From positions 1,240,001 through 1,304,000 of the forward strand of contig NZ_CP085036.1 in assembly GCF_020535405.1 (NCBI RefSeq): a stretch of 64,000 nucleotides of DNA. Reading direction: 5' to 3'. The position numbers and the translations under genes were made by a program. The notes below the pieces were generated by a model. That model saw only the letters and a program-made list of their open reading frames with translations. It had not been told where the DNA came from and did no database searches. The DNA comes from Antiquaquibacter oligotrophicus (lineage in GTDB: Bacteria; Actinomycetota; Actinomycetes; Actinomycetales; Microbacteriaceae). Of this stretch, positions 25,890 to 34,110 are shown in pieces (within the stretch, counting starts at the first letter, position 1; each line of letters begins with the position of its first letter).

Positions 25890-25921
25890 GTGTGGGGCCC
25901 GGCCTAAGCCGAGCCCCACAC
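25890..25921. terminator. Hairpin terminator between convergent VOC and nucleotidase genes
   Basis: A stem of GTGTGGGGC (25890-25898) with GCCCCACAC (25913-25921), extended inside by CGGC/GCCG around a CTAA loop. It lies between convergent genes and can act in both directions. No long T-run follows. Confidence 0.8.
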
Positions 25922-25933
25922 CGCGTCAATCGA

Positions 25934-28777
25934 CTACTGGCAGACCGCCAACTCCGCGACCTCGGGCGAGAGCGAAGCCTCGCCGCCGAGCAGCGTCACC
26001 TCGGAGACGCCCAAGGTGTTGAGGTCGGCGAGCACACCCGCCGTGATGCAGTTACCCGGCACCACGTAGAGGGGCGAACCGCTCGTGGCAGCCCACGCCG
26101 AACCGGCGAGCGCGTCGGGGAAGTTGAGCCCCGTCGCGAGGAACGCCTGGTCGGCCGACTCGAACGCGTCGCTGTTGATTGCGCGCGCCGCCTCGTAGCG
26201 GTTGGCACCACCGAAGCGGGTCGCATCCGTGATCGCCGCGAGATCGGTGAAGACACCAGCGCTCACCGACGCCTCGCCACCGAGCACGCGGGTCTCGGTT
26301 GTGCCGAGGCTGTCGAGCAGGTCCTCCGTTGCCGCGTCGAGGTCCGTTGCCGAACCGCGCACGAGCAGCACGGGTGCGTTCTGCACACCGGCCGCGCCAC
26401 CGGCGGAGAGGGCATCCGGGAACTTCTCACCCGTCGCGACGTACGCGACCGGCACATCCTCGCCGCCGAAGGCGTACTCGGCGATGTTGCGCGACACCTC
26501 GTAGCGGTTGGCGCCCGTGATGCGCACTGTCTCATCTGCGAGTTCCTTGAGGTCGTTGAAGGTGCCCTCGGTCACCGAGAGTGTTCCACCGACGACCACG
26601 ATCTTCGACGGCTGGAGGCGCTCGATCTCGGCGAGTACGGCATCCGGTGCCTCGTTAGGCCGCACGAGCAGCAGCGGGCCACCCTCGAACGCCGCCGCCG
26701 GACCGGCCGACAGTGCGTCAGGGTAGTTCTCGCCGTTCGCGACATAGACGACGGGAGCCGTCTCCGGGTAGGAGGCCTGCGAGATGTTCACGCCGACCTC
26801 GTAGCGGTTGGCGCCACCGATGCGCTCAGGCTCCGCCGGAATCACCGGCAGATCGACGGTTGTCGTCGTTCCGGTGGACGGCACGGTGATGGTCAGCGGC
26901 AGAGTGCTCTGCGTCGTGAGCGGAACCGTGATGGTCACGGATGCCCGGCCAACCTCATCGGTCGTGTCCACGATCGACGGGTCGATCGTCGCAGAGCCGA
27001 GCAGCGTGCCCTCGGAGCTGACGTTGACCGTCCCGGTGCGCGGACCATCCTGCGAGAACAGCAGCGACGACAGCGAGAGGGTCACCTCGTCACCCACACC
27101 AAAACCGTCACCGTCTGGCGTCGGAAGCTTCACGCCAACGGCGCGCTGCGTGTAATCGGGTGAGACGACGGGGAACTCCTCGAAGTACTCGACCATGCTC
27201 TGCAGATCGACCTTGCCGGAGTCGGCGGGGTTGGTGCCCTGCGCGAATGCCCCGAAGTTGTCTCCGCCGGAAGCGAGGAACGAGTTCATCGTCACGCGGT
27301 ACGTCGCGGTCGGATCGAGGGGAGTGCCGTCGAGCCAGACCTGCGTGATGCGGCTGCCAGCGGCAGCGGTGGCGTCGTAGGTGTAGGTGAGCCCCTCCGA
27401 GATGCCGAGCTTGAGGAAGGGACGCGCCGCGCCGGATGGCTGCCACTGCTGCTCGAGCACGAGCTTGATCTGGTTACCCGTCATGTCCTTCGTGACGAGC
27501 GTGTTGGCGAACGACTGAACAGCGGCGCCCTCCGAGTACGTCACGACACCCGTCCCGTCACCGGGGGTGGTCGGGTTGATGGCGTACTTGAGGTCGGCAC
27601 GCAAACCGCCGGGATTCATGAAGGCGATCTGGGATCCGGAGTCCTCCGTTGCCCACAATTGCACGTCGGCGACGAAGTTACCGAGAGTCGATTCGGCTCC
27701 GCGGTTTTCAGCGCCTCCCGATTGCACACCGCGGTTGAGATCGGCAGTGATGTCACCGAGCTTGACCGAGCCGCGCTCGCGCGCGACGGCCACAGCGTCA
27801 GCCACGATCTGGGCGACCTCGGCGTTCGGAGCATACGCACCGAAGAGGTTCTTAATCTCGGTCGTGAACGACACGATCTCACCGCTGTCCGGGTCGATTT
27901 GGATGGCGGAGTGAGCGAACTTCTCGCCGTACTGACCGGACGAGATCACGGGACGCGTCTTGTCGGTACCCGGGATCGGAACGGTGTGGTTGTACGCGAG
28001 GTGCGTGTGGCCGGAGATGATGGCGTCGACGTTCGCGTTGGCGCCGGTGACGATGCGACCGAAGGGCGAGTCATCCGTCGCGCTCGCAATGTTCGTTGTC
28101 GCCGCACCCTCGTGGACGAGCAGGATGACGACATCTGCCTCGCCGTTGGCCGGGTTTCCGTCGCTCAGCTGGTCGGCCACCCGGTTCACGGCCGGAACCA
28201 CCGGCCCGACATCGATCGAGGCAATGCCCGCCGGGGAGACGAGACTCGGCAGCTCTTCGGTGACCGCGCCGACGAAGCCGACACTCACGCCACCGAAGTC
28301 CTGCACGAAGTACTCCGGGAATGCTGGAGTGCTCGTGCCCTTTTGGTACAGGTTCGCCGCCAGGTAATCCCAGTCGGTGAGCGGCTCAATGCGGTTGACG
28401 ACATCGTCAACACCGTGATCGAACTCATGGTTGCCGAACGAGCTCGTGTCGAGGCCCATGACGTTGAGGGCTTCGATCGTCGGCTCATCCTGCTGGATGA
28501 ACGAGGTAAAGGTCGAGGCGCCGATGAGGTCGCCCGCGCCAACGAACAGAGTGTTCGGGTTGGCCGCGCGGTAGGAATCGACCATTCCGGCGAGCACTGC
28601 CGCGCCGGCGATGGGCGAGGACGCTTCGAGCCGACCGTGGAAGTCGTTGATGCTCAGCAGGTCAACGGTGACGGGGTCTGCGGCGTGTGCGGCCGGCACG
28701 GTGCCGACCGCAGTGAGGGCCAGAGCGAGGACAGCCGCTGGGGCAATCCTCCTCAGAACGGAACGGGAGGATCGCAT
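25934..28777 (-). CDS. Secreted 5'-nucleotidase/2',3'-cyclic phosphodiesterase with CWB2 repeats
   Basis: 947 residues. Signal peptide (MRSSRSVLRRIAPAAVLALAL, cleavage after AHA). Calcineurin-like phosphoesterase with LLSINDFHGRLE, GAGDLIGAST, FGNHEFDHG and SGHTHLAY for the two-metal centre. The 5'-nucleotidase C-terminal domain spans ~330-520 (MNPGGLRADLKY, GDNFGAFAQG). After a Pro-rich linker come three CWB2 (cell wall-binding repeat 2) units, beginning near RIGGANRYEVGVN, RITGANRYEVSRN and RFGGANRYEAARA. It should release phosphate and nucleosides from nucleotides outside the cell while bound non-covalently to the wall. AAGGAGAACA precedes the ATG. Confidence 0.92.
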   Translation of the reverse strand: MRSSRSVLRRIAPAAVLALALTAVGTVPAAHAADPVTVDLLSINDFHGRLEASSPIAGAAVLAGMVDSYRAANPNTLFVGAGDLIGASTFTSFIQQDEPTIEALNVMGLDTSSFGNHEFDHGVDDVVNRIEPLTDWDYLAANLYQKGTSTPAFPEYFVQDFGGVSVGFVGAVTEELPSLVSPAGIASIDVGPVVPAVNRVADQLSDGNPANGEADVVILLVHEGAATTNIASATDDSPFGRIVTGANANVDAIISGHTHLAYNHTVPIPGTDKTRPVISSGQYGEKFAHSAIQIDPDSGEIVSFTTEIKNLFGAYAPNAEVAQIVADAVAVARERGSVKLGDITADLNRGVQSGGAENRGAESTLGNFVADVQLWATEDSGSQIAFMNPGGLRADLKYAINPTTPGDGTGVVTYSEGAAVQSFANTLVTKDMTGNQIKLVLEQQWQPSGAARPFLKLGISEGLTYTYDATAAAGSRITQVWLDGTPLDPTATYRVTMNSFLASGGDNFGAFAQGTNPADSGKVDLQSMVEYFEEFPVVSPDYTQRAVGVKLPTPDGDGFGVGDEVTLSLSSLLFSQDGPRTGTVNVSSEGTLLGSATIDPSIVDTTDEVGRASVTITVPLTTQSTLPLTITVPSTGTTTTVDLPVIPAEPERIGGANRYEVGVNISQASYPETAPVVYVANGENYPDALSAGPAAAFEGGPLLLVRPNEAPDAVLAEIERLQPSKIVVVGGTLSVTEGTFNDLKELADETVRITGANRYEVSRNIAEYAFGGEDVPVAYVATGEKFPDALSAGGAAGVQNAPVLLVRGSATDLDAATEDLLDSLGTTETRVLGGEASVSAGVFTDLAAITDATRFGGANRYEAARAINSDAFESADQAFLATGLNFPDALAGSAWAATSGSPLYVVPGNCITAGVLADLNTLGVSEVTLLGGEASLSPEVAELAVCQ

Positions 28778-28813
28778 TGTTCTCCTTGTGTGAGATCTGT
28801 TGCAGCACGAGAC

Positions 28814-28869
28814 GCCCCCTCTTTGGGGGGCTAGGCCCGAGCATAGACAGAGCGGTCTCGCCTTGTCGA
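28814..28869 (-). promoter_or_regulatory. Promoter and 5'-leader hairpin of the wall-bound nucleotidase
   Basis: On the minus strand, TCGACA (28869-28864), an 18-bp spacer and TATGCT (28845-28840) make a plausible promoter. The leader then begins with a stem of five C and five G (28814-28830 region) about 40 bases before the ribosome binding site. The hairpin might affect mRNA stability or end transcription of the upstream MFS gene, which reads in the same direction. Confidence 0.5.
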
Positions 28870-28950
28870 GAGCTCACAGCAATAGTTCACACGACGGTAA
28901 AGAGCAGGTCAGCGACCGTTCGCGAGATTGTCCGCCGGTCGGATGCCGTG

Positions 28951-30384
28951 CTAGCGCGGCCCGTCGGTCAGACCCGCGACATCCGCTGGCTGGTCCGGTG
29001 CCGGCACCTCGTCGGGCTTCACGGACTCGGTCTGGCCCGCGTACTGCGCCGAAATCCTGCGGTAGGACTTGGTGAAGAATGCACCGATCGCGGCAAGCAC
29101 CATGACGAGTCCCGCGACGAGGAACACGAGCGCGATGCCACGCGCTTCGCCGTCACCGAGCAGCCAACCGAAACTTTGGCGGCCGGCATCCGTGCCCATA
29201 AACGGGATGATGATGAACTCGGCGATGGGCGCGATGAGGAACGCGGTGATCGGCGCTGCTGCCGACTCGAAGGCCTGGGCGAACCCGAACACTCGACCCT
29301 GCGTGCGGAAGGGCACAACCTTCTGAATGACGGTCTGCTCTGCCGCCTCGACCGCGGGGATGATCGCCATGTAGACCCAGATTCCGAGCGCGTACAGCCA
29401 CCACCACTCGCGCAGGGTGAAGGTCGCGCCGAGGAATCCCATGAGCATGACGAGCAGCAGCATGGTTCGGATCGGATTGCGACCGAGACCGAACTTGGCG
29501 ATCACCAGTCCGCCGATGATGAAGCCCGTTGAGGTCACGCCGAGCACAACACCCCACAGCTCGACGGGGAACAGCTCGAGCCCGTACGGGTCCATGAGCG
29601 CCATGTAGACGCCACCGATGAAGTTGTTGAACGTCGAGAAGATGATGAGCGCGAAGAGTCCGGTCGCAGCGCGGACGGCCGTGATGCTGCCCCGGAGGTC
29701 GATGAATGGGGCCTTCTCTGGCACGTGCGGTTGTTCCTCGGGAATGCGGAGGAAAAACAGATGGATGAGCGCCACTGCGGTGAGAGCGATGGCGATGAGC
29801 ATCGTCCACCCCATGCCGAGGAGCCCGACAGAAAGCCCACTGAAGACACTCGTGACCATAAACGCCACACCCTGGACCGTGCCGACGAGACCGTTCGCGT
29901 TGGCGTGGCGCTCGACGGGAACGAGGAGCGTGACCGTCGTGGAGAGGGCGATGTTGCGCATGTTCTCGACCACCGCGCCAAAGAGGATGACGCCCGTGAA
30001 TATCCAGAACATCGGTCCGCCGATGTTCAGCAGTGAGCTCTCCGGGAAGAAGAGGTAAAGCGCGCCGGCAACGGCGAACGCCCCGAGGGTGACCGTGCCG
30101 GCAAAGATCATGACGGCGTACTTGCGGTGACGGTCGACGATCGTGCCGAACACCATGGAGAACACGGCGACGAGCAGCATGTAGGCACCGCCGATGACGC
30201 CGGTCGCGAGAACGGACCGGGTCTCGAGGTACACCCAGAAGGTGAGGGCGAACCAGAGGTAGCTCGTCGTGATGTTGGCGATCGCCGTGTTGACGAGCAC
30301 TTGGTAGAACGTGCGGAGACCGCCGGCTGGCGGTTCGTGCGCGGGGGTCTGGGGAGTGCCGGAATCGTCCGTCGTCGAGCTCAT
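28951..30384 (-). CDS. MFS transporter (DHA3-like exporter)
   Basis: 477 residues with twelve predicted membrane segments. The loop 2-3 motif appears as GTIVDRHRKYAVMIF and the second half has a related FGLGRNPIRTMLLL, as in the DHA3 drug-efflux branch of the major facilitator superfamily. The large loops contain few charged residues apart from the central RIPEEQPHVPEKAPFIDLRGS. The C-terminal ~35 residues are hydrophilic and Asp/Pro rich. A purine-rich AAGGTGAGGGG precedes the ATG. It likely exports a drug or metabolite; the cargo cannot be deduced. Cotranscription with the downstream nucleotidase is unlikely, since that gene has its own promoter. Confidence 0.85.
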   Translation of the reverse strand: MSSTTDDSGTPQTPAHEPPAGGLRTFYQVLVNTAIANITTSYLWFALTFWVYLETRSVLATGVIGGAYMLLVAVFSMVFGTIVDRHRKYAVMIFAGTVTLGAFAVAGALYLFFPESSLLNIGGPMFWIFTGVILFGAVVENMRNIALSTTVTLLVPVERHANANGLVGTVQGVAFMVTSVFSGLSVGLLGMGWTMLIAIALTAVALIHLFFLRIPEEQPHVPEKAPFIDLRGSITAVRAATGLFALIIFSTFNNFIGGVYMALMDPYGLELFPVELWGVVLGVTSTGFIIGGLVIAKFGLGRNPIRTMLLLVMLMGFLGATFTLREWWWLYALGIWVYMAIIPAVEAAEQTVIQKVVPFRTQGRVFGFAQAFESAAAPITAFLIAPIAEFIIIPFMGTDAGRQSFGWLLGDGEARGIALVFLVAGLVMVLAAIGAFFTKSYRRISAQYAGQTESVKPDEVPAPDQPADVAGLTDGPR

Positions 30385-30455
30385 AGTCCCCTCACCTTAT
30401 GTTCACAGCGTTCACATGTCGAGTCGCTCTACGTTATCGCGAGCATCCGACACGC

Positions 30456-31379
30456 TCAGCTCGAGGCGAGACGGTCCAGTTCCTCGCGGATTCGACGCAA
30501 GTGGTCAGGCGACACCTTGTAGCCGGCCTCGACCTCGGCCAGGCGCGTGCGCAGTGCCTGGAGCTCCTCCTCATGGGGGCTGATCGCGGCCTCTCCCCCC
30601 GGAGCGGAATTCTTCGCAACCTCCTCGCGCGCTTGGTCCATCGCGTTGATGACGATGCCGATGAGCACGTTGAGCACCGTGAACACGATGAAGAACATGT
30701 AGGTCAAGAAGTAGAGGAGCGCAAACGGCGTGACCTCGAGACCGCTGAGGAAGGCATCCGGAAAATTCTCGAGGGTGAGCATGACCGTCAGCGTGAGAAA
30801 TGCGGCTCCGACGTTGCCCCACCGCTCGGGGTCCGCCGCGCCGAACAGGTACACCCCCGCCATGGCATAGATGAACATGAGGAAGCCGATGAGCACGGCG
30901 AGGTTCGCGAGCGGGGCAACCGACTTGACCATCGAGATCATGAGGATGCGCGCCTCCGGCAGGAAGCGGAAGATGCGGAGAATGCGGAGCAACCGCACGA
31001 GCCGGAAGATGACCGTGCTGTTGTTGAGGAACGGAATGAGGATGACGACGAGGAAGTCGAACACGTTCCAGGGGTTGCGGAAGAACATCCACGGTTTGCG
31101 CCCATACGACACGATGCGCAGCACAAGTTCGACCGAGTAGAAGATGATCGCGAAGAAGTCGACGGCGCGAGCGATCGACACGACGGTGGGGTTCACGTCA
31201 TCGAAGGTCAGGATCGCGAGAGACACCGCGTTGGCGAGGATGACCGCAATGACAACGATCTCGAACGGGTCGCCGTACATGATGCGGGCGAGCCACCGAA
31301 TTCGGTAGGCGGGGAGGGTGACTTCGGTGTCGCTGAACAGCCCGGGGCGCGCGGTCGCCCGGGATTGATCGGTGGTCAT
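30456..31379 (-). CDS. Single-domain voltage-gated cation channel (BacNav-like)
   Basis: 307 residues with six membrane segments. S4 has five Arg at three-residue steps (R126, R129, R132, R135, R138, in FRLVRLLRILRIFR). The pore loop reads MLTLENFPDAF, giving the filter TLENFPD (202-208) where NaChBac has TLESWAS and NavAb TLESWSM. S6 is MFFIVFTVLNVLIGIVINAM. The C-terminal part has a predicted coiled coil (EEELQALRTRLAEVEAGY), as in tetrameric BacNav channels. It should form a homotetramer passing Na+ or Ca2+. The Phe in place of Trp and the Asp at the seventh filter position are unusual. TAGTGT six bases before the ATG supports a leaderless start. Confidence 0.9.
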   Translation of the reverse strand: MTTDQSRATARPGLFSDTEVTLPAYRIRWLARIMYGDPFEIVVIAVILANAVSLAILTFDDVNPTVVSIARAVDFFAIIFYSVELVLRIVSYGRKPWMFFRNPWNVFDFLVVILIPFLNNSTVIFRLVRLLRILRIFRFLPEARILMISMVKSVAPLANLAVLIGFLMFIYAMAGVYLFGAADPERWGNVGAAFLTLTVMLTLENFPDAFLSGLEVTPFALLYFLTYMFFIVFTVLNVLIGIVINAMDQAREEVAKNSAPGGEAAISPHEEELQALRTRLAEVEAGYKVSPDHLRRIREELDRLASS

Positions 31380-31413
31380 GACGCGACACTAGCGGACTGC
31401 GAATCCGCTTCGC

Positions 31414-32070
31414 TCACCGCCCTGCGTCGGGCTCCGCGTCGAGGCTGCGCCAGATGTTGTATGCCACGGTGGATGCCTCGTCCGCCCTGCCTTCGGCGAT
31501 GAGGTCGATGAGCTCGTCGTGAACCTGAGCCGATGCGTCGCCGTGATCGATGAACCGTACGCGCTCGGAACGCCGGACGAGCGGGTCAAAATGCTCGATG
31601 ACCGACTCGAGAGCCTTGTTGCCGAGCACGGCAACCGGTACGTGGTGGACTTCCTCGTCGGCGTCGAGGGCGGCGTTGATGTCGTTCGCAGCGACCGCCT
31701 TTCGGAAGCGCCCGTTGGCTACCCGCATTCGTTCGATGTCGCTCGCCGTCATCAACGGCGTTGCCTCCTGCACCGCGAGCGCATGCATGGCGCCGATGAC
31801 GTCGCGTGCGTCACGCACGGCGTCGGAGTCGAGTTGGCTGACCGTTGTGGATCGCCCCGGGATGGCGACGACGAGTCCATTGGTGCCGAGGCGAAGGAGC
31901 GCTTCGCGAATGGGTGTGCGGCTGACGCCCAGCCATTCGGCCAGTTCTCCATCTTTGAGCTGCTCGCCGGGCGCGAATGTGCCGTCGACGATGGCATCGC
32001 GGAGTCGGCGGTAGACGTCGTCGCGGAGGAGCGAGCGCCCTACTGTCGCGGAACCTTCGGGGATCGGCAT
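31414..32070 (-). CDS. GntR family transcriptional regulator (FadR-type, FCD domain)
   Basis: 218 residues. N-terminal winged helix with LRDDVYRRLRDAIVDGTFAPGEQLKDGELAEWLGVSRTPIREALLRL spread over ~15-60, followed by an all-helical FCD ligand domain with the metal/ligand residues in DARDVIGAM, DEEVHH and HDELIDLI. It probably senses a small carboxylate. The ATG at 32070 starts MPIPEG; an in-frame ATG at 32088 lies inside a repeated DNA motif and is less likely. It diverges from an alpha/beta hydrolase gene, and a direct repeat marks both sides of the gap, suggesting control of that gene and of itself. Confidence 0.88.
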   Translation of the reverse strand: MPIPEGSATVGRSLLRDDVYRRLRDAIVDGTFAPGEQLKDGELAEWLGVSRTPIREALLRLGTNGLVVAIPGRSTTVSQLDSDAVRDARDVIGAMHALAVQEATPLMTASDIERMRVANGRFRKAVAANDINAALDADEEVHHVPVAVLGNKALESVIEHFDPLVRRSERVRFIDHGDASAQVHDELIDLIAEGRADEASTVAYNIWRSLDAEPDAGR

Positions 32071-32157
32071 GCAATATGTTGCGCACATTTTCCACAGTCG
32101 TGCAACTCGGAATAAATTCGGTTGCGCTCGGTTGTTACATCCAATATGTTGCACATT
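32071..32157. promoter_or_regulatory. Direct repeats flanking the gntR-hydrolase divergent promoter
   Basis: CAATATGTTGCGCACATT (32072-32089) and CAATATGTTGCACATT (32142-32157) are near-identical direct repeats 70 bases apart, differing by a two-base insertion. One abuts the gntR start, the other lies in the hydrolase leader. They are AT-rich for this genome and fit regulator binding sites, most likely for the GntR protein. The region between holds no gene. Confidence 0.65.
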
Positions 32158-32223
32158 AGAACCGATGAGATCGGCTCGGCAACGTCGCCAGGCGGGTATC
32201 CGCCGACAAGGAAAGGGAAGATC

Positions 32224-32919
32224 ATGAGCAGCATCACCAACGTCGTACTGGTCCATGGAGCATTCGCCGACGGCTCCGGATGGCGCGGGGTCTACGACAA
32301 CCTCACCGCACGGGGATTCCGCGTCTCGATCGTGCAGAACCCGCTCACGTCGTTCGCTGACGACGTTGCGGCAACCCGGCGTGTGCTCGACCGTCAGGAC
32401 GGCCCGGCGATCCTCGTCGGTCACTCGTGGGGCGGCACCGTGGTCACCGAGGCCGGCCTTCACCCGAACGTCGCGGGCCTCGTCTACGTCTCCGCGCTCA
32501 TCCCCGATTCTGGCGAGACCAGCGGACAGCAGTACGAGGGGTTCGCCCCGACACCCGAGTTCGTCATCGACGTCGCACCCGACGGCTTCGGCTTCTTGAA
32601 TGACGCCAAGTTCAAGATCGGTTTCGCCGACGACCTGAGCGACGCGGATGCCGCGTTCCTTCGCGACAGTCAGGTGCCGGTCAACATGAGTGTGTTCGCC
32701 GAGCCCGTGACCGAGGCGGCGTGGCACACGAAGCCGAGCTGGGCTGTGATCGCCGAGGACGATAACGCGTTCGACCAGGCCATGCTCCAGCACATGGCGA
32801 CCCGCGCTGGGGCGCAGATCACGACGGTCCCCGCGAGCCACGCGCTGTTCGTCTCGCAGGCCGAGACCGTCGCGAACGTGATCGCGACCGCCGCCGAGAA
32901 CGCGCTCGTCAGCGCCTGA
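32224..32919 (+). CDS. Alpha/beta hydrolase (EstC/salicylate-esterase-like)
   Basis: 231 residues. Typical small alpha/beta hydrolase: VVLVHGAFADGSGWRGVYDNL at the N-terminus, nucleophile motif VGHSWGGTVVTEA with Ser near 80, the conserved IPDSGETSGQQY segment, and His near the end in VPASHALFVSQAE. This pattern is common in proteins related to EstC and plant-type methyl-ester hydrolases. ATG 32224 is chosen because AAAGGGAAGATC precedes it; the longer frame from 32122 lacks a site. Divergent from gntR, which may repress it, and followed 26 bases later by a TRIC-type channel gene. Confidence 0.85.
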   Translation: MSSITNVVLVHGAFADGSGWRGVYDNLTARGFRVSIVQNPLTSFADDVAATRRVLDRQDGPAILVGHSWGGTVVTEAGLHPNVAGLVYVSALIPDSGETSGQQYEGFAPTPEFVIDVAPDGFGFLNDAKFKIGFADDLSDADAAFLRDSQVPVNMSVFAEPVTEAAWHTKPSWAVIAEDDNAFDQAMLQHMATRAGAQITTVPASHALFVSQAETVANVIATAAENALVSA

Positions 32920-32945
32920 CGCCACTCACCCCGCAGGAGGCCCGC

Positions 32946-33593
32946 ATGCTCACCGAAACGTTCCAGATCCCACTCTGGATCGAACTGGTGGCTGCGGGCC
33001 TCGGTGGTGTTCAGGGTGCGCTCTTCGCCTCGCACCTCCGCGATCGGCGCATCGATGTGCTCGGTGTGATCGTGATCGGAATCATCGTGTCGTTGGGAGG
33101 CAGCCTCCTGCGCGACATCGTGCTCAATCAGCTTCCGGTCGTGATCTGGATGAACTGGTACCTGGTTGTGGCCGGGGCATCCGCCGTTCTCGGGATGCTC
33201 GTCGCCCCCCTTATCGAGCGAGCGGACTGGCCCATCACGGTGCTCGACGCCATCGTCATGGGTCTCTTCGGCGCGATCGCGGCGACCAAGGCACTGTCGC
33301 TGGGGGTGGGCATCGTGGGGTCGCTCGTTGTGGGAGTCATCGGGGCGATCGGCGGCGGGATGCTCCGCGACATTGTGTTGTCGCTCCCGATCTCGTTCCT
33401 GCACGTGGGCACCCTCTATGCGGTCGCCGCCGGCGCGGGCGTGGGAACACTGCTCCTGCTCGTCTCGCTAGGTGTGCCCGTGCCGATCGCGGGACTCGTG
33501 TGCGTTGCGGTAACCACCGTCGTGCGCATCCTGGCCGTCGTCTTCGACTGGCGCTTCCCCGAACAACGCTCCGCGCTGCGCAGCCCCGCCTGA
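32946..33593 (+). CDS. TRIC-type cation channel family membrane protein (UPF0126)
   Basis: 215 residues, seven membrane helices built from two repeats. Each repeat has the glycine-rich kink and charged motif of this family: GGSLLRDIVL near residue 57 and GGGMLRDIVL near 139. Bacterial TRIC proteins form trimeric monovalent cation channels; some relatives were described as glycine transporters. A strong GCAGGAGG site precedes the ATG. It lies just after the hydrolase gene and ends seven bases from the convergent rimB gene. The physiological ion is not known from sequence. Confidence 0.88.
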   Translation: MLTETFQIPLWIELVAAGLGGVQGALFASHLRDRRIDVLGVIVIGIIVSLGGSLLRDIVLNQLPVVIWMNWYLVVAGASAVLGMLVAPLIERADWPITVLDAIVMGLFGAIAATKALSLGVGIVGSLVVGVIGAIGGGMLRDIVLSLPISFLHVGTLYAVAAGAGVGTLLLLVSLGVPVPIAGLVCVAVTTVVRILAVVFDWRFPEQRSALRSPA

Positions 33594-33600
33594 GCAGCGA

Positions 33601-34083
33601 TCAGACCTCGCGACCGCGGTTGCGGCGGCGGGTTGCCTTGGGGGCGCGCCCGCCCAAAAAGGAGCGACCGGATGCCACGACAAACCCTCGCCTCAGCGCC
33701 TCGCGACCGATGAGCATCCGAAACCCCATCTGGTCCCGATTGCTGAGCGTCACCTCGGCCTCGACCTCACGGCCCACGAGCACGACGGTCATGAGCACAA
33801 CGAGCCGCTCCTGCACGTGACCCGAGGAGCTCCTCACCCGCCGCCGATCATGCACGGGACACTCGACGACAACCTCGTCTTCAGTGGACTCCTGCCACGG
33901 TCTCACCGTGAAACGAACCCAGTCGACACCGTCCCGCTCGAAAACCTTCTTTTTGTAGGCGTGCAGTGATGACGTTCGCGCACCGGTGTCGAGTTTTGCC
34001 TTGATCCACGGGATGCCCGCCTCCGGCAACTGCACCCATTCACGCCACCCCGCGAGGGTGTTTGAATGGGGTGTCTTACTCAC
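33601..34083 (-). CDS. RimB-like aspartic (retropepsin-fold) protease
   Basis: 160 residues. Matches the family once named ATP-dependent zinc protease, now known to be pepsin-like: WVQLPEAGIPWIKAKLDTGARTSSLHA with the active-site DTGA near residue 36, later VGREVEAEVTLSNRDQMGFRMLIGREAL. RimB removes or trims the glutamate tail added by RimK to ribosomal protein S6. The GTG start at 34083 (VSKTPHS) is the first in the frame after the divergent rimK promoter. The C-terminal tail is basic (RAPKATRRRNRGREV), perhaps for ribosome contact. It is divergent from rimK by 27 bases, strong support for the paired function. Confidence 0.85.
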   Translation of the reverse strand: MSKTPHSNTLAGWREWVQLPEAGIPWIKAKLDTGARTSSLHAYKKKVFERDGVDWVRFTVRPWQESTEDEVVVECPVHDRRRVRSSSGHVQERLVVLMTVVLVGREVEAEVTLSNRDQMGFRMLIGREALRRGFVVASGRSFLGGRAPKATRRRNRGREV

Positions 34084-34107
34084 CGCACCATCTTGACAGG
34101 ACACCCC
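34068..34107. promoter_or_regulatory. Inverted repeat between rimB and rimK
   Basis: GGGGTGTC (34068-34075) and GACACCCC (34100-34107) form a perfect 8-bp inverted repeat with a 24-base spacer, spanning the rimB start codon and ending four bases before the rimK ATG. It may be an operator or a hairpin masking the start region of both genes. No standard ribosome binding site is visible before rimK. Confidence 0.5.
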
Positions 34108-34110
34108 CAC

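Noticed and set aside
31414..32925. 503-codon version of the GntR gene
   Set aside because: The first ~285 codons lie antisense to the alpha/beta hydrolase; the GntR fold begins only at MPIPEG.
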